Shown here piece by piece: positions 25,380-36,538 of a DNA stretch of 64,000 bases. A model generated the notes under the pieces. That model was not told the DNA's origin. It saw only the letters and a list, made by a program, of their open reading frames with translations, and searched no databases. A program made the position numbers and the translations under genes. Position 1 is the stretch's first letter. Each line of letters begins with the position of its first letter. Source of the DNA: Diplosphaera chodatii (lineage: Eukaryota; Chlorophyta; Trebouxiophyceae; Prasiolales; Stichococcaceae); assembly GCA_032358165.1 (NCBI GenBank), contig JAALGY010000042.1, forward strand, positions 1,240,001-1,304,000, given 5' to 3'.

Positions 25380-25436
25380 GAATATGCCACGCATGCGAGC
25401 TGCTTCGGAATGTGGCCTAAGGGAATAGCACGTGGG
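25380..25436 (+). promoter_or_regulatory. P1BS-like octamer plus G-box, PhoD copy 5 promoter
   Basis: GAATATGC (25380-25387) is followed 48 nt later by GCACGTGGG (25428-25436), and the inferred 5' UTR donor lies at 25546, 110 nt after the box. The sequence between the two motifs differs strongly from that of copy 3, which makes conservation of the motifs themselves more telling. Confidence 0.6.
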
Positions 25437-25545
25437 TCGTGCACGATCTCGATTTGGGTTTTGCCGTTGTCGTGCTCGTGCATGCACAGCCGATCGCAAA
25501 GCACGTCACGCTGCGCTTGCACACCGCCATCAGAGCAGCCTCCAG

Positions 25546-25827
25546 GTGAGCAGATGTCTGCTGTGATGGTGCGATGCCTGGAGATGCATCTCCTAGCTGC
25601 GTGCACATTGTGCGCCTGCAATACTATCTCGCTGAGCACATAACAAGTGGCCCGCCGCACAAACGCTTGCACTGTGAAAGCCTCTTGCTGGTTACAAGCA
25701 TGCCGCTGCATTTGGAACCCACGCCGCTACTGCACGCGCACATTCTGTTCCGTCTGCGGCAGTCTGACTCGACAGTGATCTGACAAATTGCCTCGAATAT
25801 CGGCAAAGATTGTCGCTGGCGACGCAG
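25546..25827 (+). other. inferred 5' UTR intron of PhoD copy 5
   Basis: The donor CCAG|GTGAGC is at 25546 and the acceptor ACGCAG ends at 25827, 8 nt before the first ATG at 25836. Confidence 0.6.
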
Positions 25828-25835
25828 GAAGCACT

Positions 25836-28800
25836 ATGATGGCTTCATCTACCGTGATGAACTGCTGCATGCTGCTGGCCGCGCTGCTGGCCGCCGCTGG
25901 CGCCGCCGCTCAGAGCACTGGGAACCTGGCCTTTGCAACGCCTATCCACCAACTTGAGCATCTCGCCAAGCCCGGTGCGCGCTTTGATGAGGCTCTAATG
26001 CTGCATAATGCTTGAGCATGCTAACGCGGTGGAACGGCTGAGCACCGCTGGGCTGCACCTGCGCAGAGCCGCTGGAGCTGCTGGACCAGCTGCACGGCCG
26101 CTCGCTGCTGGGCAAGGCCGACCCCGCCAAGTCCAAGTGGGAGCCCAAGACCAACAAGGACTCGGACACCGTGTTCGTGCAGGCAGGTTTTCACACTCTT
26201 ACATTCCACTGTCCAAAAGGAGATCAATTGTTCCTCCCATGCATGTGGTACAACGGTTTCGGCCCATTATCTTGCGGAGTGTGGCGTCAATCCAGCCATG
26301 TCATGCAGATTGGCGTTCATCAACAATGATGCGTGGCGCTGTCGGGTCATAGACTTGTATTTGGGCAGCTCCCTGTGGCACAACTTGCACAGATCCCTGA
26401 CACCTCCAGCTTCGAGCTCACGGCTTTCACTCGATAAGTGGGTAGCAGCACAAGAATAGAAAGATCCAGGCGTTTCGTGGTACAGATGCGGTTGCTGCGC
26501 TCGGCAGCGATGTGCCTGACTATGTTTGCACCATCCAAGATACATGGGTGCACTTCCAGACTGCGCATGTGCAGGCTCCTACAGGCAGACATGAGGACAG
26601 AATGACACGGCTCAGCCATCTCTTTGCGTTGCAGGGCGTGGCCAGCGGCGACCCGTTCCCAAAGTCCGTGATCCTGTGGACCCGGGTTACGCCCAAGGGC
26701 GGCCTGAACAAGCCTGCCTTCCTGGACTACGCCGTGGCCACCGACAAGTGAGGCGTTGACTCTGTGCCACTGCTCATGATCCCATTTATCTTGTCCCTTT
26801 GCTCCGTCCTGTGCCTTGCTGACCGGTCAGCATCGCTTCAGACTGAGTGCTCCTCATGTGCCTCTGCACTGCAACTTTCCGAGACCTAACGGGGTGCCAG
26901 ACACCAGCCACTCGAGCGTGCAACATCACAGATGCTTCTGTGAAGACACGTGTGATTGCCAGCCGCATACTAACGACGCCAGGGAACATGCTGCAGGAAG
27001 TTCACCAAGATCGTGACTCGCGGCACCACCCTCACCACCAAGGACGTGGACTTTACAGCGAAGGTTGGCCGCGCTGCATGCTGTCATAACTCCTGCGTGT
27101 GACTGCCGACTGGTGATGATGCAGCAGCAGCAGCAGCCTCCGCCCAGCTTCTTGTAGCAGTCCCGCACCACGTGACATTGCCTGCCGCAGGTGGAGGCGC
27201 TGAAGCTGAAGCCCAACACCAAGTACTTCTACCAGTGGCGCTACCGCCAGAACGACAAGACCGCCCCGGTGCGACCTGCCTGCGAGGCCGTCACCACGCA
27301 ATCACTATGGCGCTTCACTCGCAGTGGCCACCAAACGCCATCGCATACATGTGACGTGCGGCCAAGGGCGGTGTCTCTGCACGCAGGTGTACTCTCCCAT
27401 CGGCAACACCCGCACCATCCCCAAGGCCACTGATGACATCGCCCGCGCCCGCATCGCCTTCTTCAGCTGCTCCAACCTGGTGCGGCCAGTGTGTGGTGAA
27501 ACTCCGACACACAGTGCCAGACTGCTGACCAACAGCTCTGCTGCTGCATGCTTGGCAGCGGACTTGAGCACTAACCCTGTGGTGTGTCTGCATGCAGCCG
27601 GTCGGCTTCTTCACAGCGTGTGAGGCGGTTGCTGTGCGGCTCTGTGCCTGAATTATGATGATGTGCCCTCTAGCGTGAAGTTCCTGCTCAGCTGGCAATC
27701 TCACGGGTCTCTCAGAATCCTCTGCAGATGGTCAGATCGCCCGCATGGCTGCCCGCGGCGAAGTCGGTGAGCGCTGTTCATGCTGTCCATACTGCGGAGA
27801 CGACCTGCATTTAAAGACCGTGTGCCATCGCTCAATAGCATCCAGTCTGGGCAAGGAGCCTCCTTGTGCTGTGCAGATTACACCATGCACGTTGGAGAGT
27901 GAGTCAACCTGCTTCGCCCTGTTGCGAGCACACCGCTGATCTGTACTGCTTCCAAAACCAGCTGTCAGTGCGTGTCAGTCAGCCTGCATGCTGCTGACGA
28001 GATGTATGTGGCATGCGCACGCAGCTACATCTACGAGAGCGCCGCCAAAGGCAGCACCAACATCGCCAGCGAGGCGGACCGCATTGCACGTACCGCCCAG
28101 CCGGAGAAGGAGATCCTCAGCCTGCTGGACTACAGGTGGAGTCAGAACACCTGCACTTCAGATGCCCACAGCATAGCTGTTATCGCCAGACGCATAGCAG
28201 CACAGTGTGACAGCGAGGGGGCACTTCACATTGTGCCACATGCGACCTACACGCCTGTGTCTCCATCTGTGGCCAGAACGTCAGCTATCTCCTTGGCTTA
28301 CTGCTGTAATGCCAATTCGTGACACCTACCTTCTTGTTGCATGCAGGACCCGCTACAACCAGTACAACACTGACATCGGTGGGTACAGATCCTGTTGACT
28401 TGCGGGTAGGGCGTTGAAAGCATGAGCGCTCAGCTGGATCATTTGTAGCATCCAAGCTGTTGTTTGCCGGTGCAGACACCAAGGCCATGCGTTCGTCTGC
28501 GCCCATCATCCCGGTGTGGGACGACCACGAGTATGCCAAGTGGGTCTCCTACACCCGTCCGTGCACCGAACTATGCTTGCCCCATGAGATCCAGTCTGCA
28601 GTGAAGCAGCATGCAGGCAGGGTACCCTTCTTCTGAAGCCTGCAGCCGTGTTGTCTCTTCAGTATTTGACTCATTTGACATTTGACGTCACCGCCACCGT
28701 GGTGATGCTGCAGCAACGCATATCGGACCGGCGCCCAGAACCACCAGCCGGCAACGGAGGGCGACTGGGACGAGCGCCGCCTGCGCGCGCTGCAGGGTGG

Positions 28801-31588
28801 GTTGTTCACCTGCTGTACAGTTGATGCCAGTTGCACAGCCCGATCCGGCTTCCGCCTGCAGTGCAGTTGCTGATGTGCTGTCCTGCTGCGCTACAGTGTA
28901 CTACGAGCAGATGCCCATCCGCCAGGTCAACGCCGACAACAAGCAGCAGGTGAGATATGCGGGTCAGATCAGATGCAGGCAGCCCAGTTGGTGGTGTTGG
29001 CTGAACCCAGCTCAACTCCCAAGCGTGCAGCAAGCATGCTTGTCCATTCAACTCACATTCTGCGCCTGACTGCAGATCTACCGTAACTTCGAGATCGGCA
29101 AGCTGATCAAGCTGATCATGCTGGACACCCGCATCATTGGTGAGTATGTCCTGTACAGTGATCGCCTGATCTGCTGCTGGCTTGCTGCACACTCGGTAAA
29201 TTTGGTGGACCCAGCATGAGTTCCTTCCTGCCGCAGGCCGTGACATCCAGAACACGACCGACGAGTTCGTGAGTGTGCTGCACCGCTGCATGCCCCTGCT
29301 CGTGTCCACATGCAGCTTGCAGTACCTCACCAGCTGACGTCCTCACATGGATCGCACGCTGGCAGCGAAGTGTCCGCACACCACAAATGCGCTTGTGCCA
29401 TCGCTTCTGGCTTGCAGCCAACACACAACACTCATCCTCGCTAACGCTGGAAGCTGCTGACCGCGCAGAACCCGAACCGCACCATCCTGGGAGCGGCGCA
29501 GACGCAGTACATCAAGGACCAGCTGTCGGCGGGCCAGGCATCCCAGACCTGGAAGGTCATTGGCCAGCAGGTGCGCTTCCAGCCTTCGTCAGCACCTATC
29601 ATCAACACAGCTGTGATCACCTGCGATGTGGCAGCTCAGCAGAACGAGCAGTTTTCCAGCAGCATGCTGCTCTGCGCATTGCAAGCTGGCACCGCACAGG
29701 AGCTGAGCTTGCCGGTGCGTGTGCTCTGCAGGTGTTGTTCATCCACCGGTGAGGGTTTGGGGATAGCAGGCTGTAACTACAGCCAGGACTTGTCCTGCAG
29801 TGCATCACTGTCATGTGCATATGTTTCGCATCGTTGCTCATCCTGCGCAAGACTGACGCTGTTCTCCATGCCACGTGCAGCTGCGACTCTCCTTCCAACG
29901 ACCAGTGAGTCGTCTATCCCCTTGCGGTTCACCAAGCGTGCCACAGACTGCCGTATGTTGAAGCTTTGCCTGCATGCTAATGTACTGATGTGTCTTCTGC
30001 TGCCACAGGTGGGATGGATGTGAGTGGTCCACAGCTGCTCTCCCTGCATTCCAACATGCGTTCAAGCACACGATATGCTGCTGTCCACAGTGTCTGCACC
30101 CGTGCCAAAGTCAATGCAACCAGCACAAAATGACATGCAGCTGTGGTGACCACCGCAGATCGCCAGAGCCGCACTGATGTGTTGACCCACATCCAGAACA
30201 ACAAGATCGTGAGTGCACAGCCTGCAAGTTACACAGGCTTCTCTCTTGATCCGTGCCAGCTCATTGCAGCTGCTGATCACGATCTTGTGACTGCAGGACA
30301 ACACCATCATCCTATCGGGCGATATTCACACTCACTGGTGAGTCACCGCACATCTTCGTTCTGCGTAGCTTGTGCAACCAGACTGTACTGCACATCTCAA
30401 GCACACTGCATCCCGTCATGCTGCTGGCGAGTGCAGATGCTAAGTGCAAGCTGCTCAGCGAGACACACTGTGCATACACGCGTGACTGTACAGCTGCCAA
30501 CGGCAGTCTGCAAACTCGCAGGGCCAACGATGTGCCCATGAACCCGTGCCCCAAGGAGGCGAACTTCACGTACAACAACGTCACCGGCGCCGGCTCCCTG
30601 GCCGTCGAGTTCGTCAGCTCCTCCATCACCTCCGGCTGGAAGTGAGCGCTGCCGGCCAGCTATGGCCTGCTGGCGGCCGGCCCACAACTACTCTTGCTGT
30701 CAGTGTCTCATTATGTATACTACCACTGGTGGGAGTGCAATGGCTTGTCGAGGTTCGCCTGAAGTTGAATGGCTGGGTGCCTGCAAGTATCGAGGGACAT
30801 GCTTTCCCTGTCAGCACACAGCAGCCGTCCAGTACATCTGACTGGCCTCTTGAGACCGAGTGTGCGATGGTGCTGATGCAGCCCGAACGCCAACCGCACC
30901 ACCATCAACGCCACCCAGGACCGCATCAAGGCCAACAATCCCCACGTCAAGTGCGCATGTGGTACCTGCGGGCACATGGCAGCTCATCAGTCGCCGTTTG
31001 CTTGCCAGCACAGATGAGGTGGTGTGCACTGCGCTGTATCAGAACATGTGCGACAAACAGACCGCTCAGAGTGGTGTTCGGTGAACATGCAGGTACCAGG
31101 AGAGCTTCTACCACGGCTTTGCTGTGCTCGACGTCAAGCGCAAGTACACCACATCAACCTGGTGCGTTTGCTGCGTACTGTGCCCAACATCCTGCCATGG
31201 CATGCAGGCTGTACTTGGATGCCACGCAAGCGGTCGTGCTTATCGAGGCTGCATGCATGGTACGCATGCGAGCGTCCATACTACCAGCGCAGCTTTTGGG
31301 CAGCCGATGAGACTGTTTGCCCAACCGTCTGCAGGTACTACGCACCCGATCTGAGCCGTCAGGGCCAGTACAACACGATGGTGAGCGACCTGCCTTTGTG
31401 AATGGGACACGTATCGTCTTTGTACAGCATGACACCATATTGTTATGGTGTGTCCAGTTTTAGTGCATGGTGACACACCCTCTACTCTCTGTGTTGATGC
31501 TGTCTATCATCTGCTGCAGGTCCAGGGCGAGTCGTGGCGTGTCAATGCCGGCGAGAACCACCTGGTGCCCGGCACTGCCGACATATGA
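25836..31588 (+). CDS. PhoD-type alkaline phosphatase, copy 5
   Basis: Complete secreted PhoD phosphatase, 581 aa from 27 exons: 25836-25974, 26067-26182, 26635-26747, 26997-27063, 27191-27268, 27387-27479, 27598-27619, 27728-27766, 27877-27898, 28025-28135, 28347-28378, 28476-28539, 28714-28796, 28897-28949, 29076-29139, 29237-29268, 29469-29570, 29732-29748, 29881-29904, 30009-30019, 30159-30208, 30297-30337, 30522-30641, 30882-30950, 31093-31161, 31335-31380 and 31520-31588 (1746 nt, in frame). Two adjacent ATGs begin a signal peptide that is 4 residues longer than in copies 3 and 4. GVASGDP, FFSCSN, DYIYES, VWDDHEYA, LDTRIIG, WDGYRQSR and SGDIHTHW are present. Intron 2 again has a GC donor (CAG|GCAGGT). 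It is more diverged from copies 3 and 4 than those are from each other, and its introns do not align with theirs. Confidence 0.96.
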
Positions 31589-31949
31589 AACCCTGTCAGC
31601 CGATGAGGAAGGCAGAGAACACGGATGAAGAGGATGAACAACATAGACGGAAGCGCTGCGTCAAAGTCCACAGAAAGCCAACTAGTGAAAGGGAAGGCCC
31701 GCCATGCAGCCGAAGCCACATGCAGGGTGTTATTAACTCGCCTGCATAGCATGCACACGTAGGAAAGCTGCGTCATGCTGACTCTTGCAGCATCGTGCCT
31801 TCATCCTGCTAGATCTGACATGCATGGGCATGCGGGAAGACACGATCGTGATGCAGGTTTTGGAAGGACCATTCTTGTCAGCAGGTTGGCTTCTGTCGCC
31901 AGCTGTTGGCTACATACATACCATGTTAGTATTCACTATGTGCATGCTA

Positions 31950-31954
31950 TGTAA
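31950..31954 (+). terminator. TGTAA poly(A) signal for PhoD copy 5
   Basis: TGTAA lies 362 nt after the stop at 31588. Confidence 0.45.
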
Positions 31955-32167
31955 AGGACGCACGCCTCAGCATCTGTCATTCGACTGTGGTTTGTTGCAT
32001 GGGATGCAACACAACGGGCTCGCACACACATTGCATGTGATGTGCAGTAGTGGGCTGCCAGCAGCCGCTGATCATGCACTGCACCAGGCATGGCAAGGAC
32101 GTGCAGCGCAAACCGCTTGAGTTGGAAAGCCCTTTGTGGAGGTGCTTGGCTCACAGTACAAGGTTAT
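31955..32167. other. intergenic region between convergent genes
   Basis: PhoD copy 5 (+) and lipase A (-) converge here. No gene was seen between 31589 and 32519 apart from the two poly(A) signals. Confidence 0.6.
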
Positions 32168-32172
32168 TTACA
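32168..32172 (-). terminator. TGTAA poly(A) signal for lipase A
   Basis: On the minus strand TGTAA lies 348 nt after the lipase A stop codon, in the same range as on the plus strand. Confidence 0.4.
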
Positions 32173-32519
32173 AATTCAGGAATGCCTGCCCTAAATGACC
32201 AGATGCCTCCTAGCGGCACTGGTCAGCATGAACATGTTTGCCCTCGAAAGCACACCGCAGTGTTCAATAAGCAGCATCAATAGCCATTGGTCTGAGCCAT
32301 GTCGATTGACACCCTGAGAAGTCCACAAACTCGTACTTGACGAGAAGCATGCACACACCTCATCTGTTTCAACCTTATGAACCATATGAACATGCCAGCA
32401 TAGTGTACACATTGTAACTTGCAGATCTGGACTTTCAGCCGGGTGCTGTTCGACCCCTTGGTGTCAGGGTAGGACGCATCAGGTTCCAGGCCCCCATGCA
32501 TACACAGAGCTGTATGCCT

Positions 32520-35500
32520 TCACTTCTTCTTCAGCGCAGTCGCTGGCACAGACTCTTTCCGTGCCACATCCTCCCGCAGCAGGGTCTCGTAGTCGCCCGG
32601 GAAGTGGTCCTGTGTTGCATTCAAGCCAATGGACATGTGTATTCCCAAACTAGGTGTTGTTGTGTTTGAAGTCGCATCTTGTGCACCCTAGTGCGATGAG
32701 TGACCAGGAACATGGTAAGGGCAGGAGATGGACAAGCAGAGCACGCCATGTACTGCTTGCATGTGCTTGTGCAGGAGCAGCCGTAGCAGCAGCAGCGTCT
32801 GTTGAGGCGCACCAGCAGGCCGGGCAGCGGCAGCATGAAGAAGCGCGTGAGCGTGTGCAGCACACTCTCCCGTGGCGGCCACTGCGCAGGACACCAGGAC
32901 ACCTTCAGCATGGCGCTGTGGCAACAGATGACCGCGATGCAAGTCGCTCCTCTATGCCACCGCTGCCAACAGATGGTTCACACGAGCACAGGCCGGAGCC
33001 TTGTGCTTGTGCTGACAGCAGGTGCTTTGCATCCGATAGGACAAGGTGTCCAGCAGCACCATGATCATGAACAGCTCGATGTGCGTCCAAAACCCATCAG
33101 CTGCGCACCTGGCTCCAGAACAGCTTGCCGGCGCTGTACATGAGCGCCACGCCAAGGCGTGTCTCCCTGTACTGCCACTTTGCCGCCAGGTCGCTGGTGG
33201 TGAGCACCCGACTCTGCCGACAGATAACACGAGGTTCTGACTCCTGAGGGCATACTGAAGGTGATGACGTGCTCTGTAGCTCTCCGGTTTATTTCGGGGT
33301 AACCACTGAAATTGTGTTGGACCAATTGCTGGTCCACTGCGGACAGTTGACAAACTGGGTGCTGCCGGCAGATGCAGCCGTATGACCACACTACAGCAAG
33401 GTCCTGGTGGCTTCGCAGACAGTCATAGGAGGATGTGCACACCGTGTCGGACACATCGAAGGAGGGGATGAAGCGCAGCATGCCGTGGTGCACATAGCCC
33501 AGGCCCGCCGGAACCTGGGGCACGATGTCCGAGGCGTGCACATGGCGCCTGCACCGCAGCACGACCGTTGGCAGGCAGCCCTGACATGTGCACCAGGAAG
33601 ACGTGCCACGTGGCTGTACAGCAGGGGTCGCGGGTGCCTGCTGTCCCACGGCGGCCTTCTATTGCAGGTGGAAGATGAACTAACCCTAACCACACAGGTG
33701 AGCATGGGCCATGCTGCACAGCAGCTCAGCAGGCGGCGAGGCAGTGAAGCAGATGGCCAACGAAGGTGGCCTGCTCACAGGGTCTTCTTGCAGCCGAACT
33801 TGTCGTCGAAGATGCTGGCGTAGTCGTCGTCCCCCACGCGCGGCTCGCCATAGGTCAGAACCCCGTCAATGCGATCCGCCATGCCCGGGTTGAGCACAGT
33901 CAGTCCCATCGCGAACACAGAGGTGAGTGCACCTGCACAGCAATAGCGACGGCAGCATGTGCAGGGCCCTCCGGCAGCAGTTCACATTGGTCTGGCTCAG
34001 CAAGTTGCATGGCCTTGACTGGTTCATGTCAGTGTACACATTCTGGAATATATTGCTGAGGGAAGTCACCGCCAAGGGAGTGGCCACAGATGTAGATGGG
34101 CTTGTGGACAACGTGCGCCTGCACAGCAAGGCAGAGTGTGGTGTTTACTGACTACAGCCTGCACGCCAAGAGTGACGCCCGGCAGGCTGACTCCCTTGAG
34201 CGTCATCACGACTATTCAGGCACGGAATTCAGCTGCAATGATGGTGGCCGCCTCAACAGCTGGCATTTCACACTGGCAGTGTACTGAGGAGTACCTCTGT
34301 GACAGCCTTGAATGCGGCTCCAAACACGGTGTCAGGCTCAGTAGAAAAGCCATCTCGCAGCGAGCGCTTGTGTGTTGCCTTGCTGAACAGCGCATCGAAG
34401 AATCCATCGTGCACCTGCGGTCGTCAGACTTGACTGAACTTCCACATGGTGCGGCGTACAGATCAGTCAAGTCATGCTGTGCTTCACGTGCGAGCAGCAC
34501 AGATGTCAGAGATCAAGGGTCTGGGTTGTACCCGGCCAAAGCCAGGGTGGCTGCTCATCCCCAGGTCAATATCGGTCTGCCAGTTGAGCAGGTTCAGCGG
34601 CGACGTGCCCCTGCGAGATGTGATAGTGACAAGTCGGACAGCACTGCAGGCTTTGGCCTACATGCAGCGTCCAGCACCACATAGCAATGGCTGTCTACTG
34701 TATATATTGCAAGCACGCACCTGAAGCAAACGATGACGACATGCGCATTGTAGAAGGCGTACCAGTACGTCTGTGGTACAGTGGATGATGTGTGGTCCGC
34801 CTGCATGCCAAGCGCAGGTGCGGATCACTCATGATTACGCCCCACAACTGATCCGCCACCGAGCAAGCACGTCTGCCAACCGGCCAGGGCGGTGAAGCCA
34901 CTGGCGGCCTGCCGATCAGGCGCCGGCTGAGCCGGCCCCCTGGCCGTGATCACCAGAGCCCGTGTGCCGTCACCTTCTGGTCAGTCAGGAAGGTGAAGCC
35001 CCAGCGCGTGACGACGTCCGCGATGGTGTGCGGGTCCTCGTACGCCAGCTTGGCGGCCATGCCGCACAGATGCGCACGCTTGGCCTCCGCCACTCGGTCA
35101 GCCTGCACACTTGGCCATGCGCAGTCAGCATGCAGAGGCTTGGAAGGGGTCTGTCGCCCACTACATTGACCGTCATGCGACCCACCGGTCACTGCGTGCA
35201 TGCGGGCACCTGCTCACAGCGAGCAGGGACATCAGACGATAGCATAGGACATTTGAGTGCAAGCACCATCGCTGGAACAAGTGAAGCTGGGTTCACGGCC
35301 GTTGGTCATCCCGCTCAGAAGCTGCAGGGAGTGCCCACCTTCAGGTGGCTGGCCTGGTGCACGCTGGTGCTGAAGGGGAAGTCGGCGTAGCCGGCGGGCA
35401 GGGCGAAGTTGGTGTCCACGCTGTTGGCGAAGGAGTACAGCACCTCCGTCTGCCCATCTGGGGCCGGCTTCCTCAGCTTGTACTTCCCTGCAGGGGGGCC

Positions 35501-36249
35501 GGGCGGTGCAGTTGCTGGATTGGTAACATCCGATCATCCTGCAAAGCGTTGCAGGCAGGCCCGCTGCGCACATGATAGCCAGTGACGGCACAGACACGCA
35601 TGCGGCTCAGGACCGTCATCAGGACGTGTGCTGAGATGTGGACATGCGCCACTGCTTCCTTTCGAGCGGGCTCGGCTCTGTCTTGCTATGCCCAGTCCTG
35701 CCAGGCACTCACCGATGAAGATGGCCAGGAAGCGTTGGAGGTAGGGCTCAAGCCAGGTGAGGAAGACGCCCGCGCCCAGTAGCTTGACCACGGAGACGAG
35801 CAGATTATAAGGCACTGCCGTGTACAGCAGCAGCATGAGCGAGTTCCACATGTCCACGGTGCGCCGCAGCACCAGCTGGAACTCGGGCTTGCCGATGAGC
35901 GTGGCTGCTAACGGCTGAGATGTGCCTGGCAGCCTGCGCATCAGCAGGCGTGCCTCAAGATCTAGGCTGTGCCAGCGGCACAGCACACGTGTTGTCCCGC
36001 GCATCTGCATGCATGCTCGAGCAGAAGTAAGCACAAGCGCACGTACCCTGCAGCACTCGCAGCATGCGCCTTGCCATTGGTCATCTGGCTGCTGCCGCTG
36101 GCCGTTGCCAGGCTGGCTGCGGCGCCCCATGCATCGCTGCAGGACGGCTCCTCATGGATGCAGCTGAATGGCAGCTGAAGTACGGCTTTGGCAGCGAAGA
36201 CCGGCAGCAGCGCCAGCCGCAGCCCGAAGTTGAACCAAGCTCCCATCAT
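32520..36249 (-). CDS. class 3 (alpha/beta-hydrolase) lipase A, membrane-anchored
   Basis: Lipase of the fungal-type lipase 3 family, 507 aa from 13 exons (minus strand, 5' to 3'): 36249-36047, 35933-35713, 35487-35339, 35102-34974, 34770-34721, 34610-34532, 34414-34295, 34118-34070, 33932-33779, 33548-33443, 33213-33109, 32881-32813 and 32609-32520. The nucleophile motif IYICGHSLGG puts Ser near residue 331; the TYGEPRVGD strand follows; the acid is Asp near 392 (HASDIVPQVP) and the His near 480 (DHFPGDY). Hydrophobic segments at residues 8-27 and around 95-135 suggest a membrane anchor. All exon joints match paralog lipase B in position and phase. The start is uncertain: an upstream exon beginning with ATG at 36538 and ending at a GTGAGT donor (36428) is plausible, but its phase does not fit the best acceptor. 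Substrate cannot be told. Confidence 0.85.
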
Positions 36250-36538
36250 GGCGCAGCTGCCGGTGCCTGCAATGCAGGTCCAACTGTTGGCTGATTGCTG
36301 CTATACCAGCGTCTTGCCTACGTCAGGTGCACATCACTGCAGCGTGATGAAAGCGCCGCAGAACCATTAGACGCACGCACCAAGTATCGTACCACACTCA
36401 ATCAGGTCGCGGACAGGCGTGACTCACGGACAGCAGCTTTGCGATCGACGCTGCGGTAAGAGCGGCAACCAAGGAAGCAGAAGAGAAGTGGAACACACTA
36501 AGCGAGAAGGGAACAGCGCAAACAGAGGTACGATCCAT

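Noticed and set aside
27117..27140. short CAG repeat in a PhoD copy 5 intron
   Set aside because: Only a handful of units; ordinary low-complexity intron sequence.
33038..33090. extra hydrophobic exon in lipase A (ELFMIMVLLDTL)
   Set aside because: No usable acceptor in the right phase and no counterpart in lipase B; treated as intron.
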